DNA of 64,000 nucleotides from Methyloversatilis sp. RAC08. Lineage in GTDB: Bacteria > Pseudomonadota > Gammaproteobacteria > Burkholderiales > Rhodocyclaceae. Each line of letters begins with the position of its first letter. Position 1 is the stretch's first letter. Under the pieces are notes generated by a model. It was not told the origin of the DNA. It worked only from the letters and a program-made list of their open reading frames with translations, and made no database searches. Shown here one piece after another: positions 1 through 8,918 of the stretch. The stretch covers positions 1,922,001 through 1,986,000 of the forward strand of contig NZ_CP016448.1 in the NCBI RefSeq assembly GCF_001713355.1, written 5' to 3'. The position numbers were made by a program, and so were the translations under genes.

Positions 1-459
1 GGCTTCGAGGCCGAATACCTCGGCGATGCCCGGCTGACGCGCGAAGGCGACCCGGCGACATTCGAGGTCGAGAAGGCGCAGTTCGAAATGGGCAAGGGCG
101 ACCGGCTGATTCCGGCGCCCCCGGCTGTACTGGTCGCCTATGTACCGCGAGCCCCCGAGAAGGAGATCGAAGGCAGCGTGGCGCGCATCGTCGGCGGCGT
201 GGCATCGGCCGGACGCCACAACGTCGTGCTGCTGAACCGCGGCGCGAACGATGGTGTCGAGGTCGGCCACGTGTTCGCCGCCTTCGTCGCCGGCAAGAAG
301 ATCACCGAGCGTCTCGACCAGCAGATCAACACCTTCCAGATGCCGGATGAGCGCTCGGGCGTCGTGTTCGTGTTCCGGGTATTCGACACCATTTCCTATG
401 CGCTGGTGATGGATGCCAAGCGCCCGATCACCGTCGGCGACCGCTTCCGCAAGCCCTGA
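1..459 (+). CDS. C-terminal part of a protein upstream of dprA (LysM-type candidate), 5' end outside window
   Basis: The frame is open from base 1 and ends at the TGA at 457-459, so only the last 152 residues are present. The fragment is a soluble beta-rich-looking domain with no visible membrane segment. In betaproteobacteria the gene immediately before dprA often encodes a long LysM peptidoglycan-binding protein, and the length and position fit the tail of that family. No LysM repeat is visible in this fragment, so the assignment rests on context only. It lies 29 bp before dprA on the same strand. Confidence 0.55.
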   Translation, partial: GFEAEYLGDARLTREGDPATFEVEKAQFEMGKGDRLIPAPPAVLVAYVPRAPEKEIEGSVARIVGGVASAGRHNVVLLNRGANDGVEVGHVFAAFVAGKKITERLDQQINTFQMPDERSGVVFVFRVFDTISYALVMDAKRPITVGDRFRKP

Positions 460-488
460 ACGCCGACGGCTCGATCGCGCGGTCGCCG

Positions 489-1577
489 GTGGAGCGCGTA
501 TCCGATGCGTCGCTCGCAGCCTGGCTGCGGCTCACGCTGACACGCGGACTCGGGCTGGAAGCACAGCGCCGTCTGCTGTCTGCATTCGGTCCGCCGGAGC
601 GGGTGTTCGCGGCGTCCGGCCCGGCGATCGCCGCGGCGGTCGGCGACAGGGCGGCCCGCCTGCTGGCCGCCTTCGATGACGATGCGGCGATCGCACGTAC
701 GCTCGACTGGGCGCACCAGCAGGGCAATCACCTCGTGACGCTTGCCGACGCCGCGTATCCGCAAGCACTGCTCGAAATAGCCGACCCACCGACGCTGCTG
801 TATGTGAAAGGCCGCGTCGAGTTGCTGAACCGGCGTGCGCTGGCCATCGTCGGTGCGCGCAACGCCACCGCACAGGGCGCGCAGACGGCCGAACAATTTG
901 CGCGCGAATTGTCGCGCGGCGGCCTGACCATCGTCAGCGGCCTCGCGCTAGGCTGCGACGCTGCAGCCCACAACGGCGCGCTCGACGGTCCGGGTTCGAC
1001 CATTGCGGTGATCGGCACCGGTGCCGACCGCATCTACCCGCCGCGCAATCAGGAACTCGCGCGCCGCGTGGCGGCACAGGGTGCCGTGCTCAGCGAGTTT
1101 CCGCTCGGCACGCCGGCGCTGCGGGAGAACTTTCCGCGCCGCAACCGCATCATTTCCGGCCTTTCTCGTGGTGTGCTGGTGGTCGAGGCGGCAGCACGCA
1201 GCGGCACGCTCATCACCGCCCGTCTTGCCGGCGACCAGGGACGCGAGGTGTTCGCGATTCCGGGGTCCATCCACTCGCCGCTGTCCAAGGGCTGCCACCA
1301 GTTGATCCGCCAGGGGGCCAAACTGGTGGATGACGCGCGCGACATCCTGTCCGAGTTGCAGCCGGAGGTGGCTCCTGCCGGCGCTGCCGCCGCAGCACCG
1401 TTGGCTGACGACATCTCGGGGCTGCTCGATGCAATGGGCTTCGATCCGATCGGAATCGACCTGCTCGCGCAACATACCGGCTTGACGGCAGACACCCTCT
1501 CCGCCATGCTGCTTTCGCTGGAACTCGAAAGGCGGGTTGCGTTGCTGCCCGACGGGCGATTCCAGCGAATCAGGTGA
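489..1577 (+). CDS. dprA: DNA-processing protein DprA
   Basis: The 362-residue product matches DprA/Smf, which binds incoming single-stranded DNA during transformation and loads RecA. A SAM-like N-terminal region is followed by the Rossmann-fold core with IVGARNAT near residue 119 and GLTIVSGLALGCDAAAH shortly after, then the conserved GVLVVEAAARSGTLIT stretch. The last ~65 residues form the winged-helix DML1-like domain (LLDAMGFDPIGIDLLAQHTGL). The start is GTG. smg follows at 79 bp, a common betaproteobacterial arrangement. Nothing in the core appears broken. Confidence 0.93.
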   Translation: MERVSDASLAAWLRLTLTRGLGLEAQRRLLSAFGPPERVFAASGPAIAAAVGDRAARLLAAFDDDAAIARTLDWAHQQGNHLVTLADAAYPQALLEIADPPTLLYVKGRVELLNRRALAIVGARNATAQGAQTAEQFARELSRGGLTIVSGLALGCDAAAHNGALDGPGSTIAVIGTGADRIYPPRNQELARRVAAQGAVLSEFPLGTPALRENFPRRNRIISGLSRGVLVVEAAARSGTLITARLAGDQGREVFAIPGSIHSPLSKGCHQLIRQGAKLVDDARDILSELQPEVAPAGAAAAAPLADDISGLLDAMGFDPIGIDLLAQHTGLTADTLSAMLLSLELERRVALLPDGRFQRIR

Positions 1578-1655
1578 TACGGTTCGGGTCCGCCCGAGCC
1601 GGGTGACAAACCGCCGGTGGGCTTTGCCGCCAACCGGCACGCGCGGAGCCGAATC

Positions 1656-2117
1656 ATGATCGACGTTCTGGTCTATCTTTTCGAAACTTACGCGCATCTG
1701 GACAGCTATCCCGAGCCCAACCAGCTCGCACGCAAGCTCACGGCTGCCGGTTTCGAGCAGGACGAAATCGAGGAAGCCATGGGTTGGCTGTCCGGTCTTG
1801 AAAGCGCCGGTGGCGCAGACAAGCCGAAGATTGCCGAAGAAAGCCGCTCCATCCGGCTGTACTCGGCAGCGGAGCAATCGCGGCTCGACACGGAATGCCG
1901 CGGCTTCCTCTCATTCCTCGAAGATGCCGGTGCGATCAACGCCCTGACCCGTGAAATCGTGGTCGAGCGTGCGCTGGCGCTGGAGGATGACGAGGTGTCG
2001 CTGAGCCAGCTCAAGGTGATCGTGCTGATGGTGCTGTGGAACCAGCAGGCAACCACCGACACCCTGGTCCTCGAGGAGCTGCTGTCCGACGAAGACGAGC
2101 CGCGCGCCCCGCATTGA
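1656..2117 (+). CDS. smg: Smg family protein (DUF494)
   Basis: The 153-residue protein begins MIDVLVYLFETY, the typical start of the Smg/DUF494 family. I therefore prefer the ATG at 1656 to a longer open frame beginning at 1617. It is acidic and helical (LVYLFETYAHL, QLKVIVLMVLWNQ), soluble and without a catalytic signature. The molecular role is not established; the family is consistently encoded beside dprA, as here, and topB follows 148 bp downstream. Confidence 0.88.
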   Translation: MIDVLVYLFETYAHLDSYPEPNQLARKLTAAGFEQDEIEEAMGWLSGLESAGGADKPKIAEESRSIRLYSAAEQSRLDTECRGFLSFLEDAGAINALTREIVVERALALEDDEVSLSQLKVIVLMVLWNQQATTDTLVLEELLSDEDEPRAPH

Positions 2118-2265
2118 TCCGGCGCGCGACGCGACGGGCTTGGCGAGCTCCCGCGTATTCGCTTGCCTGTTCGGAATTTTTGTCCCTATCATGCGCCGCT
2201 TTCACGCCGCTTGATCCGGCGCGCACCCGGTGCGCCGCAGTCGGCGATCGGGTCATCGGGCAGGC

Positions 2266-4929
2266 ATGGGCAAAAAACTGATCATCGCGGAAAAACCGTC
2301 GGTCGCGCAGGACATCGCGCGCTCCGTCGGCGGATTCACGCGCGAAGGTGACTACTTCGAAAGCGACGACTACGTGTTGTCGTCCGCTGTCGGCCATCTG
2401 CTGGAACTGGCCGTGCCCGAGGAATACGAGGTCAAACGCGGCAAGTGGTCGTTTGCCCATCTTCCTGTCATCCCGCCCCGGTTCACGCTCAATCCGATCG
2501 ACAAGACCGCGGAGCGACTGCGCCTGCTGACCCGGCTGATCAAGCGCAAGGACGTCGACAGCCTCGTGAATGCCTGTGACGCGGGCCGCGAGGGCGAACT
2601 GATCTTCAATTACATCGTCGAGCACAGCAAATCGACCAAGCCGATCGAGCGCCTGTGGCTGCAGTCGATGACCACGACGGCGATCCGCGACGGCTTCGTG
2701 AAGCTGCGCAGTGCGCAGGAAGTCGAAGGTCTGCGTCAGGCCGCGATGTCGCGCGCCGAGAGCGACTGGCTGATCGGCATCAACGGCACACGCGCGATGA
2801 CCGCCTTCAACTCGAAGACCGGCGGCTTCCATCTGACGACGGTCGGCCGGGTGCAGACACCGACATTGGCCATCGTCGTGCGACGCGAGGAAGAAATCCG
2901 TCGCTTCAAGTCGCGCGACTACTGGGAAATCGAAGGTCGTTTCGGCGCCGTGGCCGGTGAGTACGCCGGCCGCTGGATCGACGAGAAATTCAAGCGGCCG
3001 GAAGGCGACGAGCACGCCCGCGCCGAACGCGTTTGGGACGAGGCGAAGGCGCGTGCCATCCAGGCCAAGTGCGCCGGCAAGACCGGTACGGTCGAGGAAG
3101 AGGCCAAGCCATCGACGCAGTTGTCGCCGCTGCTGTATGACCTCACGTCGCTGCAGCGCGAGGCCAACGGGCGCTTCGGCTTTTCTGCCCGCGTCACGCT
3201 GCAGATCGCGCAGGCGCTGTATGAAAAGCACAAGGTGCTGACCTATCCGCGTACCGATGCACGCGCGCTGCCGGAAGACTATCTGCAGACGGTCAATGAC
3301 GTGCTCGCGCGCCTGCCGCAGACCTATGCACCGCATGCCAACGAAATCGTGAAGCAGGGCTGGGTCAAGCCGAACAAGCGCATCTTCAACAACGCCAAGA
3401 TTTCCGATCACTTCGCCATCATTCCGACCGGCACCGAGCCGAAGTCGCTGTCCGAAGCCGAAGCGAAGATCTACGACCTGGTGACGCGCCGCTTTCTCGC
3501 GGTGTTCTTTCCGGCCGCCGAATACCAGATCACGACCCGGATCACCCGCGTCGAGGGCGAAGCCTTCAAGACCGAAGGCAAGGTGCTGGTGAATGCCGGC
3601 TGGCTGGCCGTGTATGGCAAGGAAGCGGCACTGGTCGATGACGAGGCGAAGGCCAAGGGCGAAACCGTTGCGGCCAGTCTGGTACCGGTCAGGCCGGGCG
3701 AGACGGTCAAGGTCGAGGACATGCTGGTAAAGGCGCAGCAGACGCGCCCGCCGGCGCGCTACTCGGAAGCGACGCTGCTGTCCGCGATGGAAGGCGCCGG
3801 CAAGACCATCGACGACGAGGAACTGCGCGCGGCGATGGCCGGGCGCGGTCTGGGCACGCCGGCGACGCGAGCGCAGATCATCGAAAACCTGATTCTCGAA
3901 AGCTACATGCTGCGCGAAGGCCGCGAGCTGATTCCGACCGCCAAGGGTTTCCAGCTGATGATCGCGCTGCGCGGCCTGAAGATCGACGAACTCAGTTCGC
4001 CCGAACTGACCGGCGAGTGGGAATACAAGCTGTCGCAGATCGAGCGCGGCGAGCTGTCGCGCGAAGCCTTCATGGGCGAAATCGCAGACATGACGCAGCG
4101 CATCGTGCATCAGGCGAAGAGCTACGAAAGCGACACCATTCCGGGCGATTTCGCGACGCTGGAAGAAAAGTGCCCGCGCTGCGGCGGTGTCGTGAAGGAA
4201 AACTACAAGAAGTTCCAGTGCCAGAGCTGTGACTTCGCGCTGTGGAAGATCGTCGCCAGCCGCCAGTTCGAAACGCACGAAATCGACACCCTGCTGCGCG
4301 ATCACAAGGTCGGACCGCTGACCGGCTTCCGCAACAAGATGGGCCGGCCGTTCAATGCGCTGATCAAGCTCAATGACAAGATGGAACCGGAGTTCGACTT
4401 CGGCCAGCCGCGCGATGACGAAAACGCCGAGCCGGTCGATTTCTCGTCGCAGACGCCGCTCGGCGCGTGCCCGAAGTGCGCGGCAAAAGTGTACGAACAG
4501 CCGATGTCCTACATCTGCGAAAAGGCGGTCGGTCCGGAAAAGTCCTGCGACTTCCGCTCGGGCAAGATCATCCTGCAGCAGCCGATCGAACCGGAGCAGA
4601 TGCAGAAGCTGCTGGAGGCCGGCCGCACCGATCTGCTGAAGGGATTCGTGTCGTCGCGCACCAAACGCAAGTTCTCCGCCTTCCTGGTGCGCCAGCCGGA
4701 CGGCAAGGTGGGCTTTGAATTCGAGCCGCGTGCGGTCAAGCCGAAAGCCGGGGCCAAGGAGGCCAAGGCGGCAACGCCAGGCGCCGACGTGGCGGAAGGC
4801 GAATCGCCTGCCGCAGCGCCAGTGAAGAAGGCGGTCGCAAAGAAGGCTGCCCCGACCAAGGCTGCAGCGAAGAAGACCACGCCGAAGAAGGCTGCCCCGA
4901 AAAAAGCCACTGCAAAGAAATCCGCCTGA
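2266..4929 (+). CDS. topB: DNA topoisomerase III with Lys/Ala-rich tail
   Basis: The 887-residue type IA topoisomerase starts MGKKLIIAEKPSVAQDI, the Toprim start. The acidic Toprim motif NACDAGREGELIF lies near residue 103, and the active-site Tyr region is KVLTYPRTDARALP. Two C-terminal zinc-finger-like cassettes follow (CPRCGGVV...CQSC, and CPKCAAK ending ...SCDFRSG). The last ~35 residues are a Lys/Ala/Pro repeat resembling histone H1 or AlgP tails, probably for non-specific DNA binding. The ATG at 2266 is chosen because the family starts at MGKK; upstream in-frame codons add only Arg-rich sequence. It relaxes or decatenates DNA. Confidence 0.93.
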   Translation: MGKKLIIAEKPSVAQDIARSVGGFTREGDYFESDDYVLSSAVGHLLELAVPEEYEVKRGKWSFAHLPVIPPRFTLNPIDKTAERLRLLTRLIKRKDVDSLVNACDAGREGELIFNYIVEHSKSTKPIERLWLQSMTTTAIRDGFVKLRSAQEVEGLRQAAMSRAESDWLIGINGTRAMTAFNSKTGGFHLTTVGRVQTPTLAIVVRREEEIRRFKSRDYWEIEGRFGAVAGEYAGRWIDEKFKRPEGDEHARAERVWDEAKARAIQAKCAGKTGTVEEEAKPSTQLSPLLYDLTSLQREANGRFGFSARVTLQIAQALYEKHKVLTYPRTDARALPEDYLQTVNDVLARLPQTYAPHANEIVKQGWVKPNKRIFNNAKISDHFAIIPTGTEPKSLSEAEAKIYDLVTRRFLAVFFPAAEYQITTRITRVEGEAFKTEGKVLVNAGWLAVYGKEAALVDDEAKAKGETVAASLVPVRPGETVKVEDMLVKAQQTRPPARYSEATLLSAMEGAGKTIDDEELRAAMAGRGLGTPATRAQIIENLILESYMLREGRELIPTAKGFQLMIALRGLKIDELSSPELTGEWEYKLSQIERGELSREAFMGEIADMTQRIVHQAKSYESDTIPGDFATLEEKCPRCGGVVKENYKKFQCQSCDFALWKIVASRQFETHEIDTLLRDHKVGPLTGFRNKMGRPFNALIKLNDKMEPEFDFGQPRDDENAEPVDFSSQTPLGACPKCAAKVYEQPMSYICEKAVGPEKSCDFRSGKIILQQPIEPEQMQKLLEAGRTDLLKGFVSSRTKRKFSAFLVRQPDGKVGFEFEPRAVKPKAGAKEAKAATPGADVAEGESPAAAPVKKAVAKKAAPTKAAAKKTTPKKAAPKKATAKKSA

Positions 4930-5062
4930 CGCGGGCGAACGGACGGCGGGTGCGACGCTTCTCCGAGGTGGCGCGCGCGACGCGTTTGATCGCGTCATGC
5001 GGCATGGTCCCGATCGGGATCGCCGGCCGAGCCCGCAGCGGATCGATGGATGCCAAAAAAAT

Positions 5063-5087
5063 GCCCGACTCGAGGCCTGAGTCGGGC
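5063..5087 (-). terminator. Rho-independent terminator of the entericidin gene
   Basis: A perfect 9-bp stem (5063-5071 with 5079-5087, GCCCGACTC/GAGTCGGGC) has a 7-nt loop. On the minus strand it is followed by a run of seven T residues. It lies 26 nt after the stop codon of the entericidin-like gene and is the clearest intrinsic terminator in the window. Confidence 0.88.
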
Positions 5088-5113
5088 AAAACGGGAAGGG
5101 GTGAAGCGTGGAG

Positions 5114-5257
5114 CTACATCTTCTTCTGCACGTCGCGCGCGGTGTCCTGCACCGCCTCGCCGCCGGACTCGATGTCCTTGCCGGCGCCGGCAATCGTGTT
5201 GCAGCCTGCCAGTGCAAGACCGGCACTCAGAATAAGTATCGTCATCAGCTTGTTCAT
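5114..5257 (-). CDS. Entericidin A/B family lipoprotein
   Basis: This 47-residue lipoprotein has a short hydrophobic signal and the lipobox LAGC at residues 16-19, followed by NTIAGAGKDIESGGEAVQDT, the classic entericidin body. It would be lipidated at Cys19 and membrane-anchored. Family members are small envelope lipoproteins linked to stationary phase or stress; the exact role is unclear. I use the inner ATG at 5257, which places the signal peptide correctly. An intrinsic terminator follows. Confidence 0.92.
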   Translation of the reverse strand: MNKLMTILILSAGLALAGCNTIAGAGKDIESGGEAVQDTARDVQKKM

Positions 5258-5311
5258 GCTCGTCTCCGTTGGGGAAGTGGGTATTGCGTTCAGAAAACCT
5301 GCCTGTGACAC

Positions 5312-5710
5312 TCAGATCGTGCTGCGAAGCTGCGACACAGCCGGCACGATTTCACCGTCTTCGCCCGCATCAGCCGGGTCATCCTCTGTATCGGTCGTCA
5401 ACATCAGGCCGTCGTCCACCGCCTGCAAGCGGTAGGCGGGTACCGCCAGACGCAGGCCGGCGTTGCCGGAGCGCGACACGCGCACCATCGCATAGCGTGC
5501 GCTGCGTTCACCGTGGCGCCCGGATATGGTCTGCTCGACCACGCCGAGCGTGACCCCATCCGCATCGAACACCTCGCGGCCATCAAGCCGCGACATCGCA
5601 GATACGCTGTCGGGTGTGGCTGCTGCGCCGCGTCCCATCTGGAAGGCGGTCAGCAGCCCCGCACTCAATAGAGCGCCGAACAGCGCCGACATCAGCAATC
5701 GAATCGTCAT
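5312..5710 (-). CDS. Exported PRC-barrel-like hypothetical protein
   Basis: The 132-residue protein has an N-terminal hydrophobic segment (MTIRLLMSALFGALLSAG), so it is secreted or membrane-anchored. A small beta domain follows containing SRLDGREVFDADGVTLGVVE and SARYAMVRVS, which resembles a PRC-barrel fold. The tail is acidic (DTEDDPADAGEDGE). The ATG at 5710 is chosen because GGAGAA lies just upstream; an earlier ATG would spoil the signal. Function is unknown. It is 54 bp upstream of the entericidin gene on the same strand. Confidence 0.6.
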   Translation of the reverse strand: MTIRLLMSALFGALLSAGLLTAFQMGRGAAATPDSVSAMSRLDGREVFDADGVTLGVVEQTISGRHGERSARYAMVRVSRSGNAGLRLAVPAYRLQAVDDGLMLTTDTEDDPADAGEDGEIVPAVSQLRSTI

Positions 5711-5875
5711 GATGCGTTTCTCCGTCTGCATGACACGACTGCAGTATGTGCAGCGGCCATGCCGTCGCCTGTCGTCCGCATGGAGGGTTGGCTGTAGGAC
5801 GATTCCCGCATCGACTCACGTGCGCGTGGCCCGTCTCGGGTACGCTCGCGCTCTGATCCCTGTCCTGGAGAACAT

Positions 5876-6454
5876 ATGATGGCTATGCTGGTACTCGGTC
5901 TGGCGCTGCTGCTCGGCGTGCACTCGACGCGGCTTATTGCCCCCGGCCTGCGCGATGCGGGTGTCGCGCGCCTCGGTCTGCTGCCGTGGAAAGTCCTTTA
6001 TGCGGCGCTGTCCCTGATCGGGCTGGCGCTTATCGTGCAGGGCTATGGCGACGCGCGCATGGCGCCGACGCTGCTGTGGGCGCCGCCGGTATGGACGCGT
6101 CACCTGGCCGCGCTGCTCACGCTGCCGGCCTTCGTGCTGATGGCCTGTGCCTATGTGCCGGGCACGCGCATCCGCGCAAAGCTTGGCCATCCGATGGTGG
6201 CCGGCGTGAAGATCTGGGCGTTCGCCCACCTTGTCGCCAACGGCACGCTGGCCGACCTGCTGCTGTTCGGCAGCTTTCTGGTGTGGTCGGTCGTCATGTT
6301 CGCCACGTTGCGCCGGCGCGACCGCGCGGCAGGTGTGCAGCGCCCGGGCAGCGCACCGCGCGATGCGATCGCCATCGTCGTCGGTGTCGCAGGCTGGGCG
6401 GTGTTCGCCGGTTGGCTGCACCTCGCGCTGATCGGCGTGAAGCCCTTCGGCTGA
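5876..6454 (+). CDS. NnrU family membrane protein
   Basis: The 192-residue protein has about five or six membrane-spanning segments. It starts with the NnrU-type sequence LVLGLALLLGVHSTRLIAPGL and carries PWKVLYAALSLIGLALIVQGYG. NnrU proteins are inner-membrane proteins originally linked to nitric-oxide or denitrification metabolism and related to heme-pathway membrane proteins; substrate and mechanism are unresolved. The start follows TGGAGAACAT. No denitrification gene is visible nearby. Confidence 0.85.
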   Translation: MMAMLVLGLALLLGVHSTRLIAPGLRDAGVARLGLLPWKVLYAALSLIGLALIVQGYGDARMAPTLLWAPPVWTRHLAALLTLPAFVLMACAYVPGTRIRAKLGHPMVAGVKIWAFAHLVANGTLADLLLFGSFLVWSVVMFATLRRRDRAAGVQRPGSAPRDAIAIVVGVAGWAVFAGWLHLALIGVKPFG

Positions 6455-6464
6455 ACGTACGCCT

Positions 6465-6893
6465 GTGATCACCCTGCACATCGAGCGGCTGCGCCCGGGC
6501 GACGATCTGCGGCGCAGCCTGGAAGCCATCGCGCGCCGGCAGGACATCGGCGCCGCCTTCGTGCTGTCGGCGGTGGGCAGCCTTGCACCCGCCATGTTGC
6601 GTCTGGCCGGTCGCGACACGGCCACCATCATCGACGGCGACAGCGAGCTGCTGACGCTGTCCGGCACCGTGAGCCGGCACGGCGTTCATCTGCACATGAT
6701 GGTGGCCGACGCCGACGGGCGCGTCACCGGTGGTCACCTGCTGGCGGGCAGCATCGTGCGCACCACGATGGAACTGGTGCTCGGCATCGCCACCGGCTGG
6801 GACATCCGGCGCGAGATCGACCCGGCAACCGGTTTCGAGGAAATGGTGGCCGAGAACCTGCACGAACTGCTCGGCGCCCGTGGCCCCGATTGA
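6465..6893 (+). CDS. PPC domain (DUF296) protein
   Basis: This 142-residue single-domain protein has the PPC/DUF296 fold. It begins ITLHIERLRPGDDLRRSLEA, contains GAAFVLSAVGSLAPAMLRLA, and ends in the HLLAGSIVRTTMELVLG region typical of the family. Bacterial stand-alone PPC proteins are small trimers of unclear function; the name comes from plant AT-hook proteins, but no AT-hook is present here. The start is GTG at 6465, 10 bp after the NnrU gene, so the two are probably cotranscribed. Confidence 0.82.
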   Translation: MITLHIERLRPGDDLRRSLEAIARRQDIGAAFVLSAVGSLAPAMLRLAGRDTATIIDGDSELLTLSGTVSRHGVHLHMMVADADGRVTGGHLLAGSIVRTTMELVLGIATGWDIRREIDPATGFEEMVAENLHELLGARGPD

Positions 6894-6977
6894 GCACACT
6901 GCCTGCAAATGAGGCGTCGTGCCCACATCCTTGCTGGCGGCGGCGCTGCCCTCGCCATACAGCTTTCGCCCACAGCC

Positions 6978-7000
6978 TTGTCCACAGAAACTGTGGATGG
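6978..7000. promoter_or_regulatory. Inverted DnaA-box-like pair, copy 1
   Basis: TTGTCCACA (6978-6986) faces TGTGGATGG (6992-7000) with five bases between. The forward half matches a common DnaA-box variant; the reverse half differs from consensus (TGTGGATAA) in its last two bases. Confidence 0.45.
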
Positions 7001-7126
7001 ACTGAGTGACCCGGATGCACGAGCGACCACCTCAATTGTCCGCACCCTGCCTCAATAATGAGCAACCCTATTGACACCGTTGCAGCGTGCGGCGCTCCGG
7101 CCGGTGTTACCGCGTGATGAAGCATC

Positions 7127-7149
7127 TTGTCCACAGATACTGTGGATAA
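7127..7149. promoter_or_regulatory. Inverted DnaA-box-like pair, copy 2
   Basis: TTGTCCACA (7127-7135) faces TGTGGATAA (7141-7149), whose reverse complement TTATCCACA is the exact DnaA-box consensus. The pair ends 71 bp before the preferred start of the helicase gene, a position where bound DnaA could influence transcription. Confidence 0.55.
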
Positions 7150-7220
7150 CCGGCATGCCGCGCACGGCGATCGGCACACGCCGTGTAAGCTCGCACCGAT
7201 CTGACGACAGGACGCAACAC

Positions 7221-8912
7221 GTGGCAAAGGTGGTACCCGATGGCTGGCGCGAAATGGATGGCGGCAACGACGCCGGCGATGCCATCCGTCCGGGTGCCGC
7301 AGCAGAGCGCGAACGCGCCACGCTGGCGCTGCTCGAGCGTGCGCTGCCGGCGGCCTACACCGTCTATCACGGCGTGCACTGGACACGTCTGGATCAGGGC
7401 TATTCGATCTACGGCGACATTGACTTCGTCATCGTCAATGCCGCCGGCAACCTGCTCGCCATCGAACAGCGCAGCGGCTATCTCGAAGAAGGTCCGCACG
7501 GCCTGCTGACCCGCCACCGCGGACGCGACCGCAATGTCGCGGTCGGCATCGCACGCTCACGCCATGCGCTGCACACCCGTCTGGCATCGCGTCTGGGCGG
7601 CGCCGATGTGGCCGTACCCACCCTCGAATACCTGCTGTACTGCCCCGACCACTTCGTGCGCCAGGCGCATACCGCCGGCATCGAGCCGGAACGCATTGTC
7701 GATGCGGCGCTGCGCGACACACTGGCAGCGCGCATCCAGTCGATTCTTCCTCCGGGCGAGCACGGCGCGCGCGCCGCCGAAGTGCATCGTTTCCTGCGCG
7801 ACGAAATCAAGCTCGAAGCCGACGTCAGCGCGCGCATGGGCATGGCGCGCGAGCGCGTGACCCGGGTTGCCGGCGGCCTGTCGCAGTGGGCGCGCGCGCT
7901 CGACTTCACGCCCTACCGGCTGCGCGTCGTCGGTACGGCCGGCTCGGGCAAGACGCAGCTCGCGCTCGCCGAGTACCGCGCGGCAGTCGAAGCCGGCCGG
8001 CGTCCGCTGTATGTCTGCTTCAACCGGCCGCTGGCCGATCACCTGGCGCGCATCGCGCCCGAGGGCGGGCTGGCGTGCACCTTCCACCACCTGTGCGAAC
8101 GCGTGCTGGCCGAACACGGCGAGCGGCCCGACTACGCACGCCCCGACGCGTTCGACGCGCTGATCGCGCGCGCCGGCGAACTCGACGTGCCGGATGCCCT
8201 GCGTTTCGACACCGTCATCGTCGACGAGGGCCAGGACTTTTCCGCCGACTGGGCGACCCGGCTCTGGCGCCATGCCGCAGACGAGGCGCGTCTGATCTGG
8301 CTGGAAGACCCGATGCAGAACCTGTACGGCCGCACGCCGATCGATCTTCCCGGCTGGGTGACGCTGCGTGCGCGCAGCAATTTCCGCAGCCCGCGCCCGG
8401 TCGTGCACATGCTGCAGACGCTGCTGCAGGACGTGCTGCCCGAAGCCGCACAGATCGAGGCGGCATCGCCGTTCGATGCCGACGACGTCGAGAGACTGGT
8501 GTATGACGCCGAGCATCCGCTGACCCAGCGCGTCAAGGAGGCGATCCGCCTGTGCTTTGCCGCCGGCTTTCGCACCGAGGACGTCGCCATCGTCAGCTGG
8601 CGTGGCCGCGAACAGTCGGAACTGCTGCGTCACGACCGGCTCGGCGCCAACGCGCTGCGCAGCTTCACCGGCCAGTACGACCTGCTCGGCCAGCCCGAGT
8701 ACTCCGAGGGTGATGTGCTGATCGAATCGGTCTACCGGTTCAAGGGTCAGTCGGCGCCGGCGGTCATCCTGGCCGAAGTCGACTTCGATGCGCTCGACGA
8801 GCGCACGCTGCGCAAGCTTTTCGTCGGCGCCACGCGCGCCATGATGAAGCTGGTGCTGGTGGTCAGCGAACGAGCCGGACGCACGCTCGACGAACGCCTC
8901 GGGCGGAGCTAG
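7221..8912 (+). CDS. UvrD-like superfamily 1 helicase with degenerate NERD-like N-terminus
   Basis: The preferred GTG start at 7221 has AGGAC upstream and gives 563 residues. The N-terminal part resembles a NERD nuclease domain, with GDIDFVIV at residues 65-72. The expected E-x-K is E-Q-R (82-84), so the catalytic Lys is replaced. A superfamily 1 helicase core follows: Walker A GTAGSGKT, Walker B DEGQD, a NFRSPRPV motif and a C-terminal RFKGQSAPAVI plus LFVGATRAMMKL. It probably acts on DNA or RNA in an ATP-dependent manner without cleaving it. The btuC-like gene begins 6 bp after its stop. Confidence 0.75.
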   Translation: MAKVVPDGWREMDGGNDAGDAIRPGAAAERERATLALLERALPAAYTVYHGVHWTRLDQGYSIYGDIDFVIVNAAGNLLAIEQRSGYLEEGPHGLLTRHRGRDRNVAVGIARSRHALHTRLASRLGGADVAVPTLEYLLYCPDHFVRQAHTAGIEPERIVDAALRDTLAARIQSILPPGEHGARAAEVHRFLRDEIKLEADVSARMGMARERVTRVAGGLSQWARALDFTPYRLRVVGTAGSGKTQLALAEYRAAVEAGRRPLYVCFNRPLADHLARIAPEGGLACTFHHLCERVLAEHGERPDYARPDAFDALIARAGELDVPDALRFDTVIVDEGQDFSADWATRLWRHAADEARLIWLEDPMQNLYGRTPIDLPGWVTLRARSNFRSPRPVVHMLQTLLQDVLPEAAQIEAASPFDADDVERLVYDAEHPLTQRVKEAIRLCFAAGFRTEDVAIVSWRGREQSELLRHDRLGANALRSFTGQYDLLGQPEYSEGDVLIESVYRFKGQSAPAVILAEVDFDALDERTLRKLFVGATRAMMKLVLVVSERAGRTLDERLGRS

Positions 8913-8918
8913 CGGCAC

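Larger units (their letters stand above)
6894..7220 (+). other. Intergenic region with two inverted DnaA-box-like pairs
   Basis: A 327-bp stretch without a convincing gene. It carries two similar elements about 150 bp apart (6978-7000 and 7127-7149), each a TTGTCCACA facing an inverted TGTGGAT. The rest shows no hairpin terminator and no clear promoter. An in-frame extension of the downstream helicase gene back to 7071 is open but would run through the second element. Confidence 0.5.

Noticed and set aside
2011-5226. Long minus-strand open frame of over 1000 codons opposite topB
   Set aside because: It is complementary to a clear topoisomerase III gene, has low-complexity Arg/Leu-rich content and no family motif.
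6894-7220. Possible chromosomal replication origin
   Set aside because: DnaA-like boxes exist, but no AT-rich unwinding region and no dnaA, dnaN, gidA or parAB genes are nearby.
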